From an uncultured Treponema sp. (GTDB lineage Bacteria; Spirochaetota; Spirochaetia; Treponematales; Treponemataceae), in contig CAMNDY010000007.1 of the NCBI GenBank assembly GCA_946535985.1, forward strand, positions 1-64,000: a DNA stretch of 64,000 nucleotides, in the 5' to 3' direction. Both the position numbers and the translations under genes were made by a program. Below are positions 48,025 to 57,050 of the stretch, piece after piece; the stretch's first letter is position 1; the number at the start of each line of letters is the position of its first letter. The notes under the pieces are model-generated. The model did no database searches. It saw nothing but the letters and a program-made list of their open reading frames with translations, and was not told where the DNA came from.

Positions 48025-49410
48025 ATGCCTCGAAACTCCGGACATGCAGATCTTCCTCTTCATACGGGTACAGTGCCGCGTTGGCTGGCCGACAGAATGA
48101 TGGTGCTTGGTACGCTCATCACAGAATCTCTGGTGGAAAATTTTGGACCTGATGAAGTTCTTGTGCGTCTGAGCGATCCCCTCTGGTTTCAGTCCTTTGG
48201 CGCGGTTATGGGTATGGACTGGCACAGCTCCGGAATTACCACAAGCGTTATGTATGCTCTTAAGCGTGGGCTCAATCCCAGGGCAAAGGAGCTTGGCATT
48301 TATGTCTGCGGAGGCCGGGGAAAATATTCTCGCATGACACCGGACGAGCTTCTCCAGATTGCAGGACAGGAAGGCTTAAATGGAGACGAGCTGGTCCGTA
48401 ACAGTAAGCTTGTTGCCAAGGTAGATAACAATGCCGTGCAGGATGGCTTTCAGCTTTATCAGCATAATTTTATTTTAACGCGCAGCGGGCAGTGGGCCGT
48501 TGTTCAACAGGGAATGAATACCGCAGAAAAAAAGGCCCGCCGTTATCACTGGTGTTCGTCGGACCTTCGTTCTTTTGTGGAGGAGCCGCACACCGCAGTA
48601 GTTGGAGATAATCGTGGAAAGATTTTGAACCTCACCGACAAAAAAGCTGATGGGGCGCGCAATTCAATTCTTGAAATGTCTCATGAAAACCCCGAGCGCA
48701 TGATAAAAGAAATTGAGCAGATTGGTAAACCGGCGAGTGAGATTATTTTGCTCCAGGGAGGGACGGTTTCAAAGAAAACTGTGTCATTCCCGGGCTCGAC
48801 CCGGGAATCTCTTTTTGAGAGAGATTGTCGGGTCAAGCCCGACAATGACAGGCAGTTGTCTGAGAATGACATAATCCAGGGTACTCTCTTCCCCGAGTTA
48901 GAAGAAACTAACACCCCAAGCCAAATCCAATCTACTGGCCGCTCCATCATCATGCCTGCCCACCACGACGTACAGGCTCAGGATGTAGACCTCAAGCGTT
49001 TAGGCGGAGTGTTAGCCACAGCTTACGAAAGTCAGCCACAAGATTTTGAAAGCCTGCTGCTTACCCCTGGACTTGGCCCGCGTACTCTTCAGTCCCTTGC
49101 ACTTGTAAGCGAAGTAATTTACGGAACCCCAAGCCGCTTTACCGATCCGGCCCGATTCAGCTTTGCACACGGTGGCAAGGACGGACATCCTTTCCCGGTT
49201 CCTCTTAAGATTTACGATGAGTCAATCCGGATGCTGCGGGACAGCATAGAAAAATCAAAGCTTGGGTACAAAGATAAATCGGATTGTATACGCCGTCTGC
49301 ACGAAACGGCGCTGAACATAGAAAAAAACTGCGCTCCACAGGTAGACTTTGATGCTGCCATAAAGTTTGAGCGCCAGCATAGTAAAGAATGGGATGGTAA
49401 AACCGTATGA
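48025..49410 (+). CDS. DUF763 family protein, interrupted in frame by an R2 doublet
   Basis: PRNSGHADLPLHTGTVPRWLADRMMVLG; HDVQAQDVDLKRLGGVLATAYE; insert VSFPGSTRESLFERDCRVKPDNDRQ. Confidence 0.85.
   Translation: MPRNSGHADLPLHTGTVPRWLADRMMVLGTLITESLVENFGPDEVLVRLSDPLWFQSFGAVMGMDWHSSGITTSVMYALKRGLNPRAKELGIYVCGGRGKYSRMTPDELLQIAGQEGLNGDELVRNSKLVAKVDNNAVQDGFQLYQHNFILTRSGQWAVVQQGMNTAEKKARRYHWCSSDLRSFVEEPHTAVVGDNRGKILNLTDKKADGARNSILEMSHENPERMIKEIEQIGKPASEIILLQGGTVSKKTVSFPGSTRESLFERDCRVKPDNDRQLSENDIIQGTLFPELEETNTPSQIQSTGRSIIMPAHHDVQAQDVDLKRLGGVLATAYESQPQDFESLLLTPGLGPRTLQSLALVSEVIYGTPSRFTDPARFSFAHGGKDGHPFPVPLKIYDESIRMLRDSIEKSKLGYKDKSDCIRRLHETALNIEKNCAPQVDFDAAIKFERQHSKEWDGKTV
48782..48850. repeat. R2 inverted doublet inside the DUF763 CDS
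   Basis: tgtcattcccgggctcgacccgggaatct ... agattgtcgggtcaagcccgacaatgaca. Confidence 0.9.
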
Positions 49411-49874
49411 CAAAAGAAGAAGAAAACAAGACAAACTGGAGCCAATCTGTTGCAGGCGTCTGCATAAAAGACGGCAAGGTTCTGCTCGCAAGACACACCT
49501 ATGGCAACGGAAAAGGCATGCTCATAATTCCAGGTGGCTACGTTCAGTTTGGCGAGATTCCCCAGGAAACTTTGGTCCGGGAATACCTTGAAGAAACCGG
49601 TGTTACAGTAAAAGCCACAAAGCTTTTGGGAATGCGTTTTAGCGACAAAGACTGGTACGCAGTTTTTGCAGCCGATTACGTAGAAGGCCAACCTCGTTCC
49701 GATGGTGATGAAAACAGCGAAGTTATCTGGATGCCTGTAGAAGAAGCGCTAAAAGACCCGACTGTTCCAGGTCTTACAAAAACCATGATAGAAAAGGCCG
49801 TGAAGGGAAACGGTTTTGAAATCACTCCATACGAAACAAAAACCCCGGGAAGACATCTTTTTACTTTGAAATAA
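49407..49874 (+). CDS. NUDIX hydrolase
   Basis: GGYVQFGEIPQETLVREYLEETGV Nudix box. Confidence 0.92.
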   Translation: MTKEEENKTNWSQSVAGVCIKDGKVLLARHTYGNGKGMLIIPGGYVQFGEIPQETLVREYLEETGVTVKATKLLGMRFSDKDWYAVFAADYVEGQPRSDGDENSEVIWMPVEEALKDPTVPGLTKTMIEKAVKGNGFEITPYETKTPGRHLFTLK

Positions 49875-49876
49875 AA

Positions 49877-52420
49877 ATGAATTCTAAGCTTGATGAATAT
49901 CCTATAACTCCTTTTCTCGATGAGATTTGTGACAGTCTTAAAAAATCTCCTTCGCGATATTTGATTTTGACTGCGGAAACTGCGGCGGGTAAATCTACTG
50001 TTTTGCCGCTGGCCTTGCTCCAAAAATTCAGCGGAAAAATTATTATGACAGAACCTCGTCGAATCGCAACGTTAGGTGTGGCTAACAGAGTGAGCGAATT
50101 GTGGGAGACTGCCTGCGAGGGAAGTCCTGATGAAGTTGGCTACAAGATTCATCTTGAAAATAAAATTACAAAAAACACCCGGCTGGAAGTTGTAACAGAA
50201 GCAATTTTGGTAAGGCAGCTGCAAAGCGATCCGGCGCTGGAAGATTATAACCTTGTTATTCTGGATGAGTTTCATGAGCGGTCTGTGAACACAGATTTAG
50301 CGCTGGCATTTTTAAAAGAAGCCATGCAGCTGCGGGATGATTTATATGTAATTATTATGTCTGCCACAATTGATACAGACAGGCTACAAAAGTATCTGGG
50401 GGACGACACTCCTGTAATGAAGATACCGGGAAGGCAGTTTCCGGTAAAGGTGGTGTATGAGGCAGGGAAAAGTGTAGAGGAAGTTGTTATAGAGGAATTG
50501 AATCAAAAGAGAGATTCCCGGGTCAAGCCCGGGAATGACAAAAGGCAGCCCTTCGACAGGCTCAGGGACCACAAGCATTTCAGGAGCAGTGCGGTCCCTG
50601 AGCTTGTCGAAGGGACTGTAGAAGATGGAAACATCCTCGTCTTCCTCCCAGGCATTTCCGACATACGCAAGGCACAGGACAAACTTTTAGCAACCGGCCT
50701 CTTTGATGCAGACAGTGACAATGAACTCTGCATTCTTCATTCAAGTATAACGCTGCAGGAACAAAAACGAATAATAACTCCCCCACATACAGGCGAGCCA
50801 GAAAAACGTCGCGTTATCCTTTCTTCTGCAATTGCAGAAACTTCGCTTACAGTACCGGGAGTTACAACAGTAATAGACTCAGATCTTGCCCGTGTAAACA
50901 GTCTGGATTTGAATACAGGTATGGAAAAACTCACAACTCAAACTGAAAGCGAGTTTTCCGCAGAACAAAGAAAGGGACGTGCAGGACGACTTTGTCCCGG
51001 AACCTGTATTCGTCTCTGGAACCAGCATGATGCGCGTATAAAAGATTTTCCACCGGAGATTTTACGGGCAGATCTTGTGCCGCTTGTACTTGAATGCAGT
51101 GAGCGCGGAGTTTTTAATGTAGACGGAATTGACTGGCTGGACCCACCTTCTAAAGCTTCTTGGGATGAAAGTAAGTCGCTTTTGCTGGAACTTGGAATGA
51201 TTAAAACAGACGGACATATTACTCAAAAAGGAAAAGCTGCTTTAACTCTTGGACTTCATCCGCGGCTTGCGGGAATTGCACTTGCAGCTTTTGATAAACA
51301 AAGCGCCAGCCTTTTAGAAGAAGGCAGACAGCTTTTGATTAATTTTGGTTCCTATGCTCAATCTTCATCAGATATAAAGAACCGCTATATAAATGACCTT
51401 GAGCGCCGTTTAAAAGCCTGCCAATATATAAATGATTTTGATAACAAAAGAGACTTCCTCATTTTGTGCGGATATCCCGACAGACTTGCAAAAAGAACAA
51501 GCGAACCGGGCAAAGATCCTGCAGAATATCAGTTTGCAGGGGGAAGACAGGCAAAATTATACCTGAATGATAACGCCGGAGGGCGTAGTAACAAAAAGAA
51601 CCACGCAAAAACCTCGCTTGCCCCACAATACCTTGTAGCTCCGGATGTACTTTCGGGCCAGAAAGAGGCTGTCATTTTTGATTTTGTAGAACTGTCCGAA
51701 CCAGCAATAACAGATTATCTTGAAAAACATTCTACAATCCGTCAGGTATGTTCTTTCGAAAACGGTATTCTTCAAAAACAGGAAGAAAAATGTTTTGGTA
51801 AAATTGTCCTGTCAACTAAAAAAATCCAGACTTCAAAAGAAGATTATGCCCAAGCCTGGCTGACTGAAATTTCAGAAAAAGGAATAAGCTGCCTCCCCAC
51901 AAATGAAAAAGTCGAAAGCCTGCTGCTTAGAACAGAGTTTATAGAACAGCAAAAATCAGACAATCAAACAGCACAAACAATTCACAACAATTTATATTCC
52001 CGTTTACAAACTACAGCCTCGGAATGGCTCATTCCTTTTATGGCAGGAAAAACTCAACTTACCGCTGCAACAATTTACGACGCCCTCTACTGGTATCTGG
52101 AGGGAGCTCAGACAGACAAGCTTGCTCCGGAAAGTATTACTCTTGAAAATGGCCGCCGCGTTAAAGTAAAATACGAAAAGCTGGACCAGATTCGCCCTGT
52201 TATTGAAATTATTATTCAAAGAATTTTCGGCTGCTTTACTACTCCGCAAATCTGTGAAAAAAAAGTTTTGCTGCGGCTTCTTTCTCCTGCAAGCCGACCC
52301 CTTCAGGTAACCGAAGATCTTGAAGGTTTTTGGACCGGCGCCTGGGTAGATATTTGTAAAGAAATGAAAGGACGGTATCCTAAGCATAATTGGGATTATA
52401 GGGTGGTGGAAAAGGATTAA
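49877..52420 (+). CDS. hrpB: HrpB-like DEAH ATP-dependent helicase with in-frame repeat insertion
   Basis: LTAETAAGKSTVLPLAL; LVILDEFHERSVNTDLAL; SATIDTD; QRKGRAGRLCPGTCIRLW. Confidence 0.85.
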   Translation: MNSKLDEYPITPFLDEICDSLKKSPSRYLILTAETAAGKSTVLPLALLQKFSGKIIMTEPRRIATLGVANRVSELWETACEGSPDEVGYKIHLENKITKNTRLEVVTEAILVRQLQSDPALEDYNLVILDEFHERSVNTDLALAFLKEAMQLRDDLYVIIMSATIDTDRLQKYLGDDTPVMKIPGRQFPVKVVYEAGKSVEEVVIEELNQKRDSRVKPGNDKRQPFDRLRDHKHFRSSAVPELVEGTVEDGNILVFLPGISDIRKAQDKLLATGLFDADSDNELCILHSSITLQEQKRIITPPHTGEPEKRRVILSSAIAETSLTVPGVTTVIDSDLARVNSLDLNTGMEKLTTQTESEFSAEQRKGRAGRLCPGTCIRLWNQHDARIKDFPPEILRADLVPLVLECSERGVFNVDGIDWLDPPSKASWDESKSLLLELGMIKTDGHITQKGKAALTLGLHPRLAGIALAAFDKQSASLLEEGRQLLINFGSYAQSSSDIKNRYINDLERRLKACQYINDFDNKRDFLILCGYPDRLAKRTSEPGKDPAEYQFAGGRQAKLYLNDNAGGRSNKKNHAKTSLAPQYLVAPDVLSGQKEAVIFDFVELSEPAITDYLEKHSTIRQVCSFENGILQKQEEKCFGKIVLSTKKIQTSKEDYAQAWLTEISEKGISCLPTNEKVESLLLRTEFIEQQKSDNQTAQTIHNNLYSRLQTTASEWLIPFMAGKTQLTAATIYDALYWYLEGAQTDKLAPESITLENGRRVKVKYEKLDQIRPVIEIIIQRIFGCFTTPQICEKKVLLRLLSPASRPLQVTEDLEGFWTGAWVDICKEMKGRYPKHNWDYRVVEKD
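50512..50614. repeat. R2 + inverted R1 doublet inside the hrpB CDS
   Basis: R2 50512-50540; R1 50549-50570; R1 inverted 50593-50614. Confidence 0.9.
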
Positions 52421-52422
52421 TT

Positions 52423-53250
52423 ATGAATATTGTTTTAATAGTTTTAGGGGCACTCAGCATTTCATACGACGCTACTCTCATTCTCTTAAACCCTGGAACT
52501 TTCTGGGACAACGTTTTTTCATTTACACATATCTGGCTGGCACTGGGTGCTTATTTAATTTTTCTTGCAGTCTATCGCCTAAAAACAAAACACTCCTTCT
52601 GGAGCATCTGGAAGCGCTGGGTTAAACTAACAGTCGTTAGTTTGGGCGCTCTCGTAGCAATTATTTCAATAATAAACCTGACACTCATTTTGAATCCCGC
52701 AATAGTTGGAACAGAGGAAAAAGCAGATCACGTAATTCTTCTTGGTGGCGGAATCAGCAAGGACGGAGTTCTTCCAAAATCTGTTATAAGTCGTGTGGAA
52801 AAAGCCGCTGAATATTTAAACAAAAATCCGGACTCTATCTGCGTTGTAACAGGTGGAACTTTGGACTGGCTGCCTTACGCAGAAGCACCGGAACTCAAAC
52901 GCCAGTTAGCGGCTCGTGGAGTTTCACCAGACCGCATTCTTGTAGAAGATCAGGCAAAAGATACAATTCAAAATTTTCAGTTGAGCTGTAAAATGCTTGC
53001 AGAGCATAAGGGCATGACATATGCAGAAGTTCTTTCAACTCCAACTCTTATAGTTACAAGTCGTTTTCATTTGCGTCGAAGTCAGCGTCTTGCCCGTAGA
53101 ATGGGCTTTACAAATATAAAAGGAATTCCCGCAGCTTGTCCGCCGGTATATGTGCTTCATAATTATGTTCGCGAAATTTGTGCTTATGTAAAATTAAATC
53201 TCAGGATTCTGTTTACTGGAGAACCTCAAAAAATTCAGAATCCTCTTTGA
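52423..53250 (+). CDS. YdcF family (DUF218) membrane protein
   Basis: DHVILLGGGISKDGVLPKSVISRVEKAAEYL...VVTGG...LVEDQAKDTIQNF. Confidence 0.88.
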   Translation: MNIVLIVLGALSISYDATLILLNPGTFWDNVFSFTHIWLALGAYLIFLAVYRLKTKHSFWSIWKRWVKLTVVSLGALVAIISIINLTLILNPAIVGTEEKADHVILLGGGISKDGVLPKSVISRVEKAAEYLNKNPDSICVVTGGTLDWLPYAEAPELKRQLAARGVSPDRILVEDQAKDTIQNFQLSCKMLAEHKGMTYAEVLSTPTLIVTSRFHLRRSQRLARRMGFTNIKGIPAACPPVYVLHNYVREICAYVKLNLRILFTGEPQKIQNPL

Positions 53251-53722
53251 TAATAGCAGGATTTTCTTTTGCGTAATTCAATATTTTTTCCCTAAGCCCG
53301 GAATCTAAAAGCTCAAGAATTTTTTCACGAGGAACTTTATTTACTGCGGGACAGGTTGGCGTCAACACAACAGTATTTCCATTATCTATTTTATTCACAA
53401 CTCTAAAAGGCCAGATGCTGCAATCAAAAGGTTTTAATTCTGCCGGCAAAAGACATCCTTTATTTTTATCAAGAAAATAGCAGGGAACTTCTTCATCAGG
53501 ATTGTTAGTCTTGTATAACATAGAAAGATCTATAGTCATGCTTGATTTTCCAACAGAACGAAACATTGCATTAGGAAAATCCTCTTTTAATTGCTGCGCA
53601 ATTTCTTTTGAAAAAACAGGCGTTTCCCAAAGGCTTTGCCTGCGAAAACTACAGCAAAATTTACAGGCAGCACAATCAGATTTTTTTAAAATTGAAGAAA
53701 GCACAATAACTACTCCAGACAT
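53213..53722 (-). CDS. YkgJ-type cysteine cluster protein
   Basis: SDCAACKFCCSFRRQSLWETPVFS...DCSIWPFR. Confidence 0.8.
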   Translation of the reverse strand: MSGVVIVLSSILKKSDCAACKFCCSFRRQSLWETPVFSKEIAQQLKEDFPNAMFRSVGKSSMTIDLSMLYKTNNPDEEVPCYFLDKNKGCLLPAELKPFDCSIWPFRVVNKIDNGNTVVLTPTCPAVNKVPREKILELLDSGLREKILNYAKENPAIIKEDSEFFEVLQ

Positions 53723-54654
53723 CCATAAAATTTTTCAAGAATAATACTTGGTTTATATGAAAGCTTTGCTTTTCTAAGTCCTTCAACGCCCATGTCTTCC
53801 TCGCGGTTCAAATAAAGAAAATTGCTGCAGGCTTTTGAAAACTGCTGATTAATTACAGCATAAACTCCATCCTTTTCAAATTCCTCAATTGCTTTTTCAT
53901 AAATTACATCAAGCACAGAATCCGAAATTGGAGAAGCAAGAGTCATGGCTGCAGGTATTCCTTTTACATAAAGGACTCCACCCCGGATTTTAAGAACTTC
54001 AAAATTTTCAAGCGCAAGTTTTACACTTTGAAGTTCAAGGTTGAGCACAGGATTTTCATCACCATTTTTTTCTTCATACCATTTTTGGGCAATATAAAAA
54101 ATATCCTTTGAAATGTCACTTTGAGGAAACATTTTAAATTCCCAGTCATTTCCATAAATTCGATTAAAGCGCGAAACATGATTTCTTTTTTTCTGATAGT
54201 TTGAACCGGGCAGCAGCGCAAGATTTTCCTGAAGATAAAGATAATCACAATCATCACGATTTGTTTTCCAGGAAAGGGATTTTTTAAAATATTTTGAAAG
54301 GCATGAATCCAGTAATTCTTTCTGCTCCCGGGTAATAAGGCAAAAAGAAAACTTGCGTCCTTGAGCTTTAGCATCTTCGAAAATAAAATCCAGGGCTGAT
54401 TTTAACCAGGATAAATCGTTTTGCGGAAGCATTTGATTTTGAGATTCAACTTGCTTTTTCAAGGGAATAGGAAAACCATAACCGCTACGGTTTTCATCTC
54501 CGTAATAATATCGAAACAAAGTATTGTTGTGGATTTTCAGCCAGGTGTTGTATTTTTCCTGCAGCAAATAAAGATTTGCAATACAGGAATCACTTCCATA
54601 AAGGCTTCGAGTATCCAGATTATTTTGCAGATACTCAAAATCGAGCAAGTTCAT
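53710..54654 (-). CDS. DUF2156-like (phosphatidylglycerol lysyltransferase C-domain-like) protein
   Basis: YYGDENRSGYGFPIPL; YQKKRNHVSRFNRIYG; GVLYVKGIPAAMTLASPIS. Confidence 0.7.
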   Translation of the reverse strand: MNLLDFEYLQNNLDTRSLYGSDSCIANLYLLQEKYNTWLKIHNNTLFRYYYGDENRSGYGFPIPLKKQVESQNQMLPQNDLSWLKSALDFIFEDAKAQGRKFSFCLITREQKELLDSCLSKYFKKSLSWKTNRDDCDYLYLQENLALLPGSNYQKKRNHVSRFNRIYGNDWEFKMFPQSDISKDIFYIAQKWYEEKNGDENPVLNLELQSVKLALENFEVLKIRGGVLYVKGIPAAMTLASPISDSVLDVIYEKAIEEFEKDGVYAVINQQFSKACSNFLYLNREEDMGVEGLRKAKLSYKPSIILEKFYGCLE

Positions 54655-54736
54655 ACATTAAATTTATAAAAAAGGACTTTATAATACAAGTAAAAAAATC
54701 TACAAATGTGTAATAATTCTATTGTATAATAAAAAA

Positions 54737-55525
54737 TTATTTTCCAAGCTCAATAGAACGCTGACATGCTGCAGTTACAGCTTGAATTACAGCATTGCGG
54801 AAGCCATTTTCTTCTAAGGCTGCAACGCCTTCAATTGTAGTTCCGGCTGGTGAACAAACCATATCCTTGAGGGCTGCAGGATTTTTGTCTCCCTGCAAAA
54901 CCATTCCGGCAGAACCATAAACTGTCTGGGCAGCATAAGTATAAGCCTGAGCTCTAGGCATTCCACAGCGAACAGCAGCATCGGCCATTGCTTCGATAAA
55001 CATGAATACAAAAGCAGGTCCAGAACCACTTACAGCTGTTACACAATCCATAAGTTTTTCAGGAACAACTTCTACACGGCCGGCAGAAGATAAAATCTCA
55101 ATTGCTGTTTTAGCTTCGGCTTCTGTAATATTGCTGCCATAAGTTACTGCAGTCATAGCCTGCCCAATCTGTGCGCAAACATTAGGCATCATGCGGATAA
55201 AGCGGGCCTCTGGAAAAGTCATTTCCAACTTTTCAATTTTAACGCCGGCAGCCATAGAAATAAAAACTGATTTTGTAGAAATGGAACCAGCAACTTCTTT
55301 ATAAACATCATAAATAAACTGTGGTTTTACCGCCAGAAAAATATAATCACAATCCATCAAATCCTTGTTAGTCTTAACAAACGTAGCGCCTGTTTCTTTT
55401 GCAAAGGCTTTTCCCATTGCGGCATTTTTATCAGTTACTTTGATTTTACTAACATCATATTTTTTGCAGACAGCGCGCATAATTGCACCGCCCATTGCAC
55501 CAGTTCCAATACATCCGATTGTCAT
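54737..55525 (-). CDS. proC: Pyrroline-5-carboxylate reductase
   Basis: IGCIGTGAMGGAIMRAV; VSGSGPAFVFMFIEAMADAAVRCGMPR. Confidence 0.94.
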   Translation of the reverse strand: MTIGCIGTGAMGGAIMRAVCKKYDVSKIKVTDKNAAMGKAFAKETGATFVKTNKDLMDCDYIFLAVKPQFIYDVYKEVAGSISTKSVFISMAAGVKIEKLEMTFPEARFIRMMPNVCAQIGQAMTAVTYGSNITEAEAKTAIEILSSAGRVEVVPEKLMDCVTAVSGSGPAFVFMFIEAMADAAVRCGMPRAQAYTYAAQTVYGSAGMVLQGDKNPAALKDMVCSPAGTTIEGVAALEENGFRNAVIQAVTAACQRSIELGK

Positions 55526-55599
55526 TTTTGCACCTCATTTGTAGTATAGCATTTTTTCCTGCCCTTGCAAACATTCCTCTTCTGCGATAACTTTAAGGT

Positions 55600-56250
55600 A
55601 TGAAAAAATTTGCTAAATCATATTTCTTTGGATCCTTTTTTGTTATATTTTCCCTTTTGATCAGATTATTTGATGTAGAGCCCCTTGGACCGGAAGGTTC
55701 CCGCATTGGTTTTGCAAGCCTTAATGTTTCTGTTCACGACTTTTTTGGAATGCACCTTTTCTGGTACAAGCTAACACAGGTTCTTGGATATATTGCCATT
55801 TTACTGGCAGCTGTTTTTGCAGTGCTTGGATTTATTCAGCTTATAAAGCGTAAAAGTCTTTTAAAAGTAGATAAAAATCTTCTTTTGCTTGGCCTGGTTT
55901 ATATCCTGCTTATGCTTCTTTATGTTTTATTCGAAAAAATCCCTTTCAATTATCGCCCGGTTATTCTGGACCCGGCAGAAGGACTAGAGCCATCTTATCC
56001 TTCGACTCACACCCTGCTCATACTTACAGTTTTTGGAACAGCCCTACAGCTTGCTGCTGATTATTTAAAAAATCCAAAACTGCTGCTGACTGTAAAAATT
56101 TTGTCTCTTACAATTATGGCACTTACAATTGTAGGTCGTCTTGTTTGTGGAGTACACTGGTTTACAGATATAGTTGGAGGAGTTCTGCTTTCATTGTTCC
56201 TGATTTCTCTTTACAAGGATTTAATTCTTTTTACAAAAAAAGAGCAGTAA
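55600..56250 (+). CDS. PAP2 family phosphatase
   Basis: SYPSTHTLL and GRLVCGVHWFTDIVGG motifs. Confidence 0.85.
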   Translation: MKKFAKSYFFGSFFVIFSLLIRLFDVEPLGPEGSRIGFASLNVSVHDFFGMHLFWYKLTQVLGYIAILLAAVFAVLGFIQLIKRKSLLKVDKNLLLLGLVYILLMLLYVLFEKIPFNYRPVILDPAEGLEPSYPSTHTLLILTVFGTALQLAADYLKNPKLLLTVKILSLTIMALTIVGRLVCGVHWFTDIVGGVLLSLFLISLYKDLILFTKKEQ

Positions 56251-56255
56251 GATTC

Positions 56256-57050
56256 TTAATCAGAAAAGAGGGTTCCTTTAGCGCCGTCTTCCAGGAGCCC
56301 TGTTAATGCCTTTTCTTTTCCGCCGTTTGTCAAAAGCATTTGAATTCCATATTCGTTTACTTTTTCGGCTGCCTGGAGCTTGGTTTCAATTCCACCGGTA
56401 CCAAAACTGTTGGTCTCGCCTATCTTAATAGATTTGCGCAATTCCGGAATAGATGTTACGCTTTCTATAAGTTTGGCATCCTTGTTGGTTTTAGGATTAT
56501 CGGAATAAACGCCGTCAATATCACTGAATAAAATCAGCATATCTGCAGACCAGAGGATTGCTGTAAGGGCGCTAAGGTTATCATTATCGCCGATTTTAAT
56601 TTCATCAAAGCTTACACTGTCGTTTTCATTGATGATGGGTACAACGCCTTCGTCTACAAGGGTAAAAAGAGTGTTGCGGATATTTAAACTGCGGTGCTCG
56701 TTTTCAAAATCATCTTTGGTAAGGAGCAGCTGGCCAATGTGGAGACCCTGCTGCTGAAAAGCCTTGCGCCACTGATGCATAAGCTCAACCTGACCAATTG
56801 CACATAAGGCTTGGCGGTAGTGAACATCCTTTTTGCGGGCCCATTCCTTTGTTGTAGAAACACCTGCAACCTGAGCTCCGGAAGAAACAAGAATAATCTG
56901 TTTTCCCTCTTTTATAAGTTCTGCACATTGAGCTGCAAAGGACAGCATAAAATCAATGTTGGTTGTTCCGTCGGCCTTGGCAAGGGTATTGCTGCCTATC
57001 TTTATAACTATTTTACGGGCATTTTTTACGCTTTCTGCAATTTTACTCAT
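56256..57050 (-). CDS. proB: Glutamate 5-kinase (without PUA domain)
   Basis: KIVIKIGSNTLA; NENDSVSFDEIKIGDNDNLSALTA; FGTGGIETKLQAA. Confidence 0.93.
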   Translation of the reverse strand: MSKIAESVKNARKIVIKIGSNTLAKADGTTNIDFMLSFAAQCAELIKEGKQIILVSSGAQVAGVSTTKEWARKKDVHYRQALCAIGQVELMHQWRKAFQQQGLHIGQLLLTKDDFENEHRSLNIRNTLFTLVDEGVVPIINENDSVSFDEIKIGDNDNLSALTAILWSADMLILFSDIDGVYSDNPKTNKDAKLIESVTSIPELRKSIKIGETNSFGTGGIETKLQAAEKVNEYGIQMLLTNGGKEKALTGLLEDGAKGTLFSD

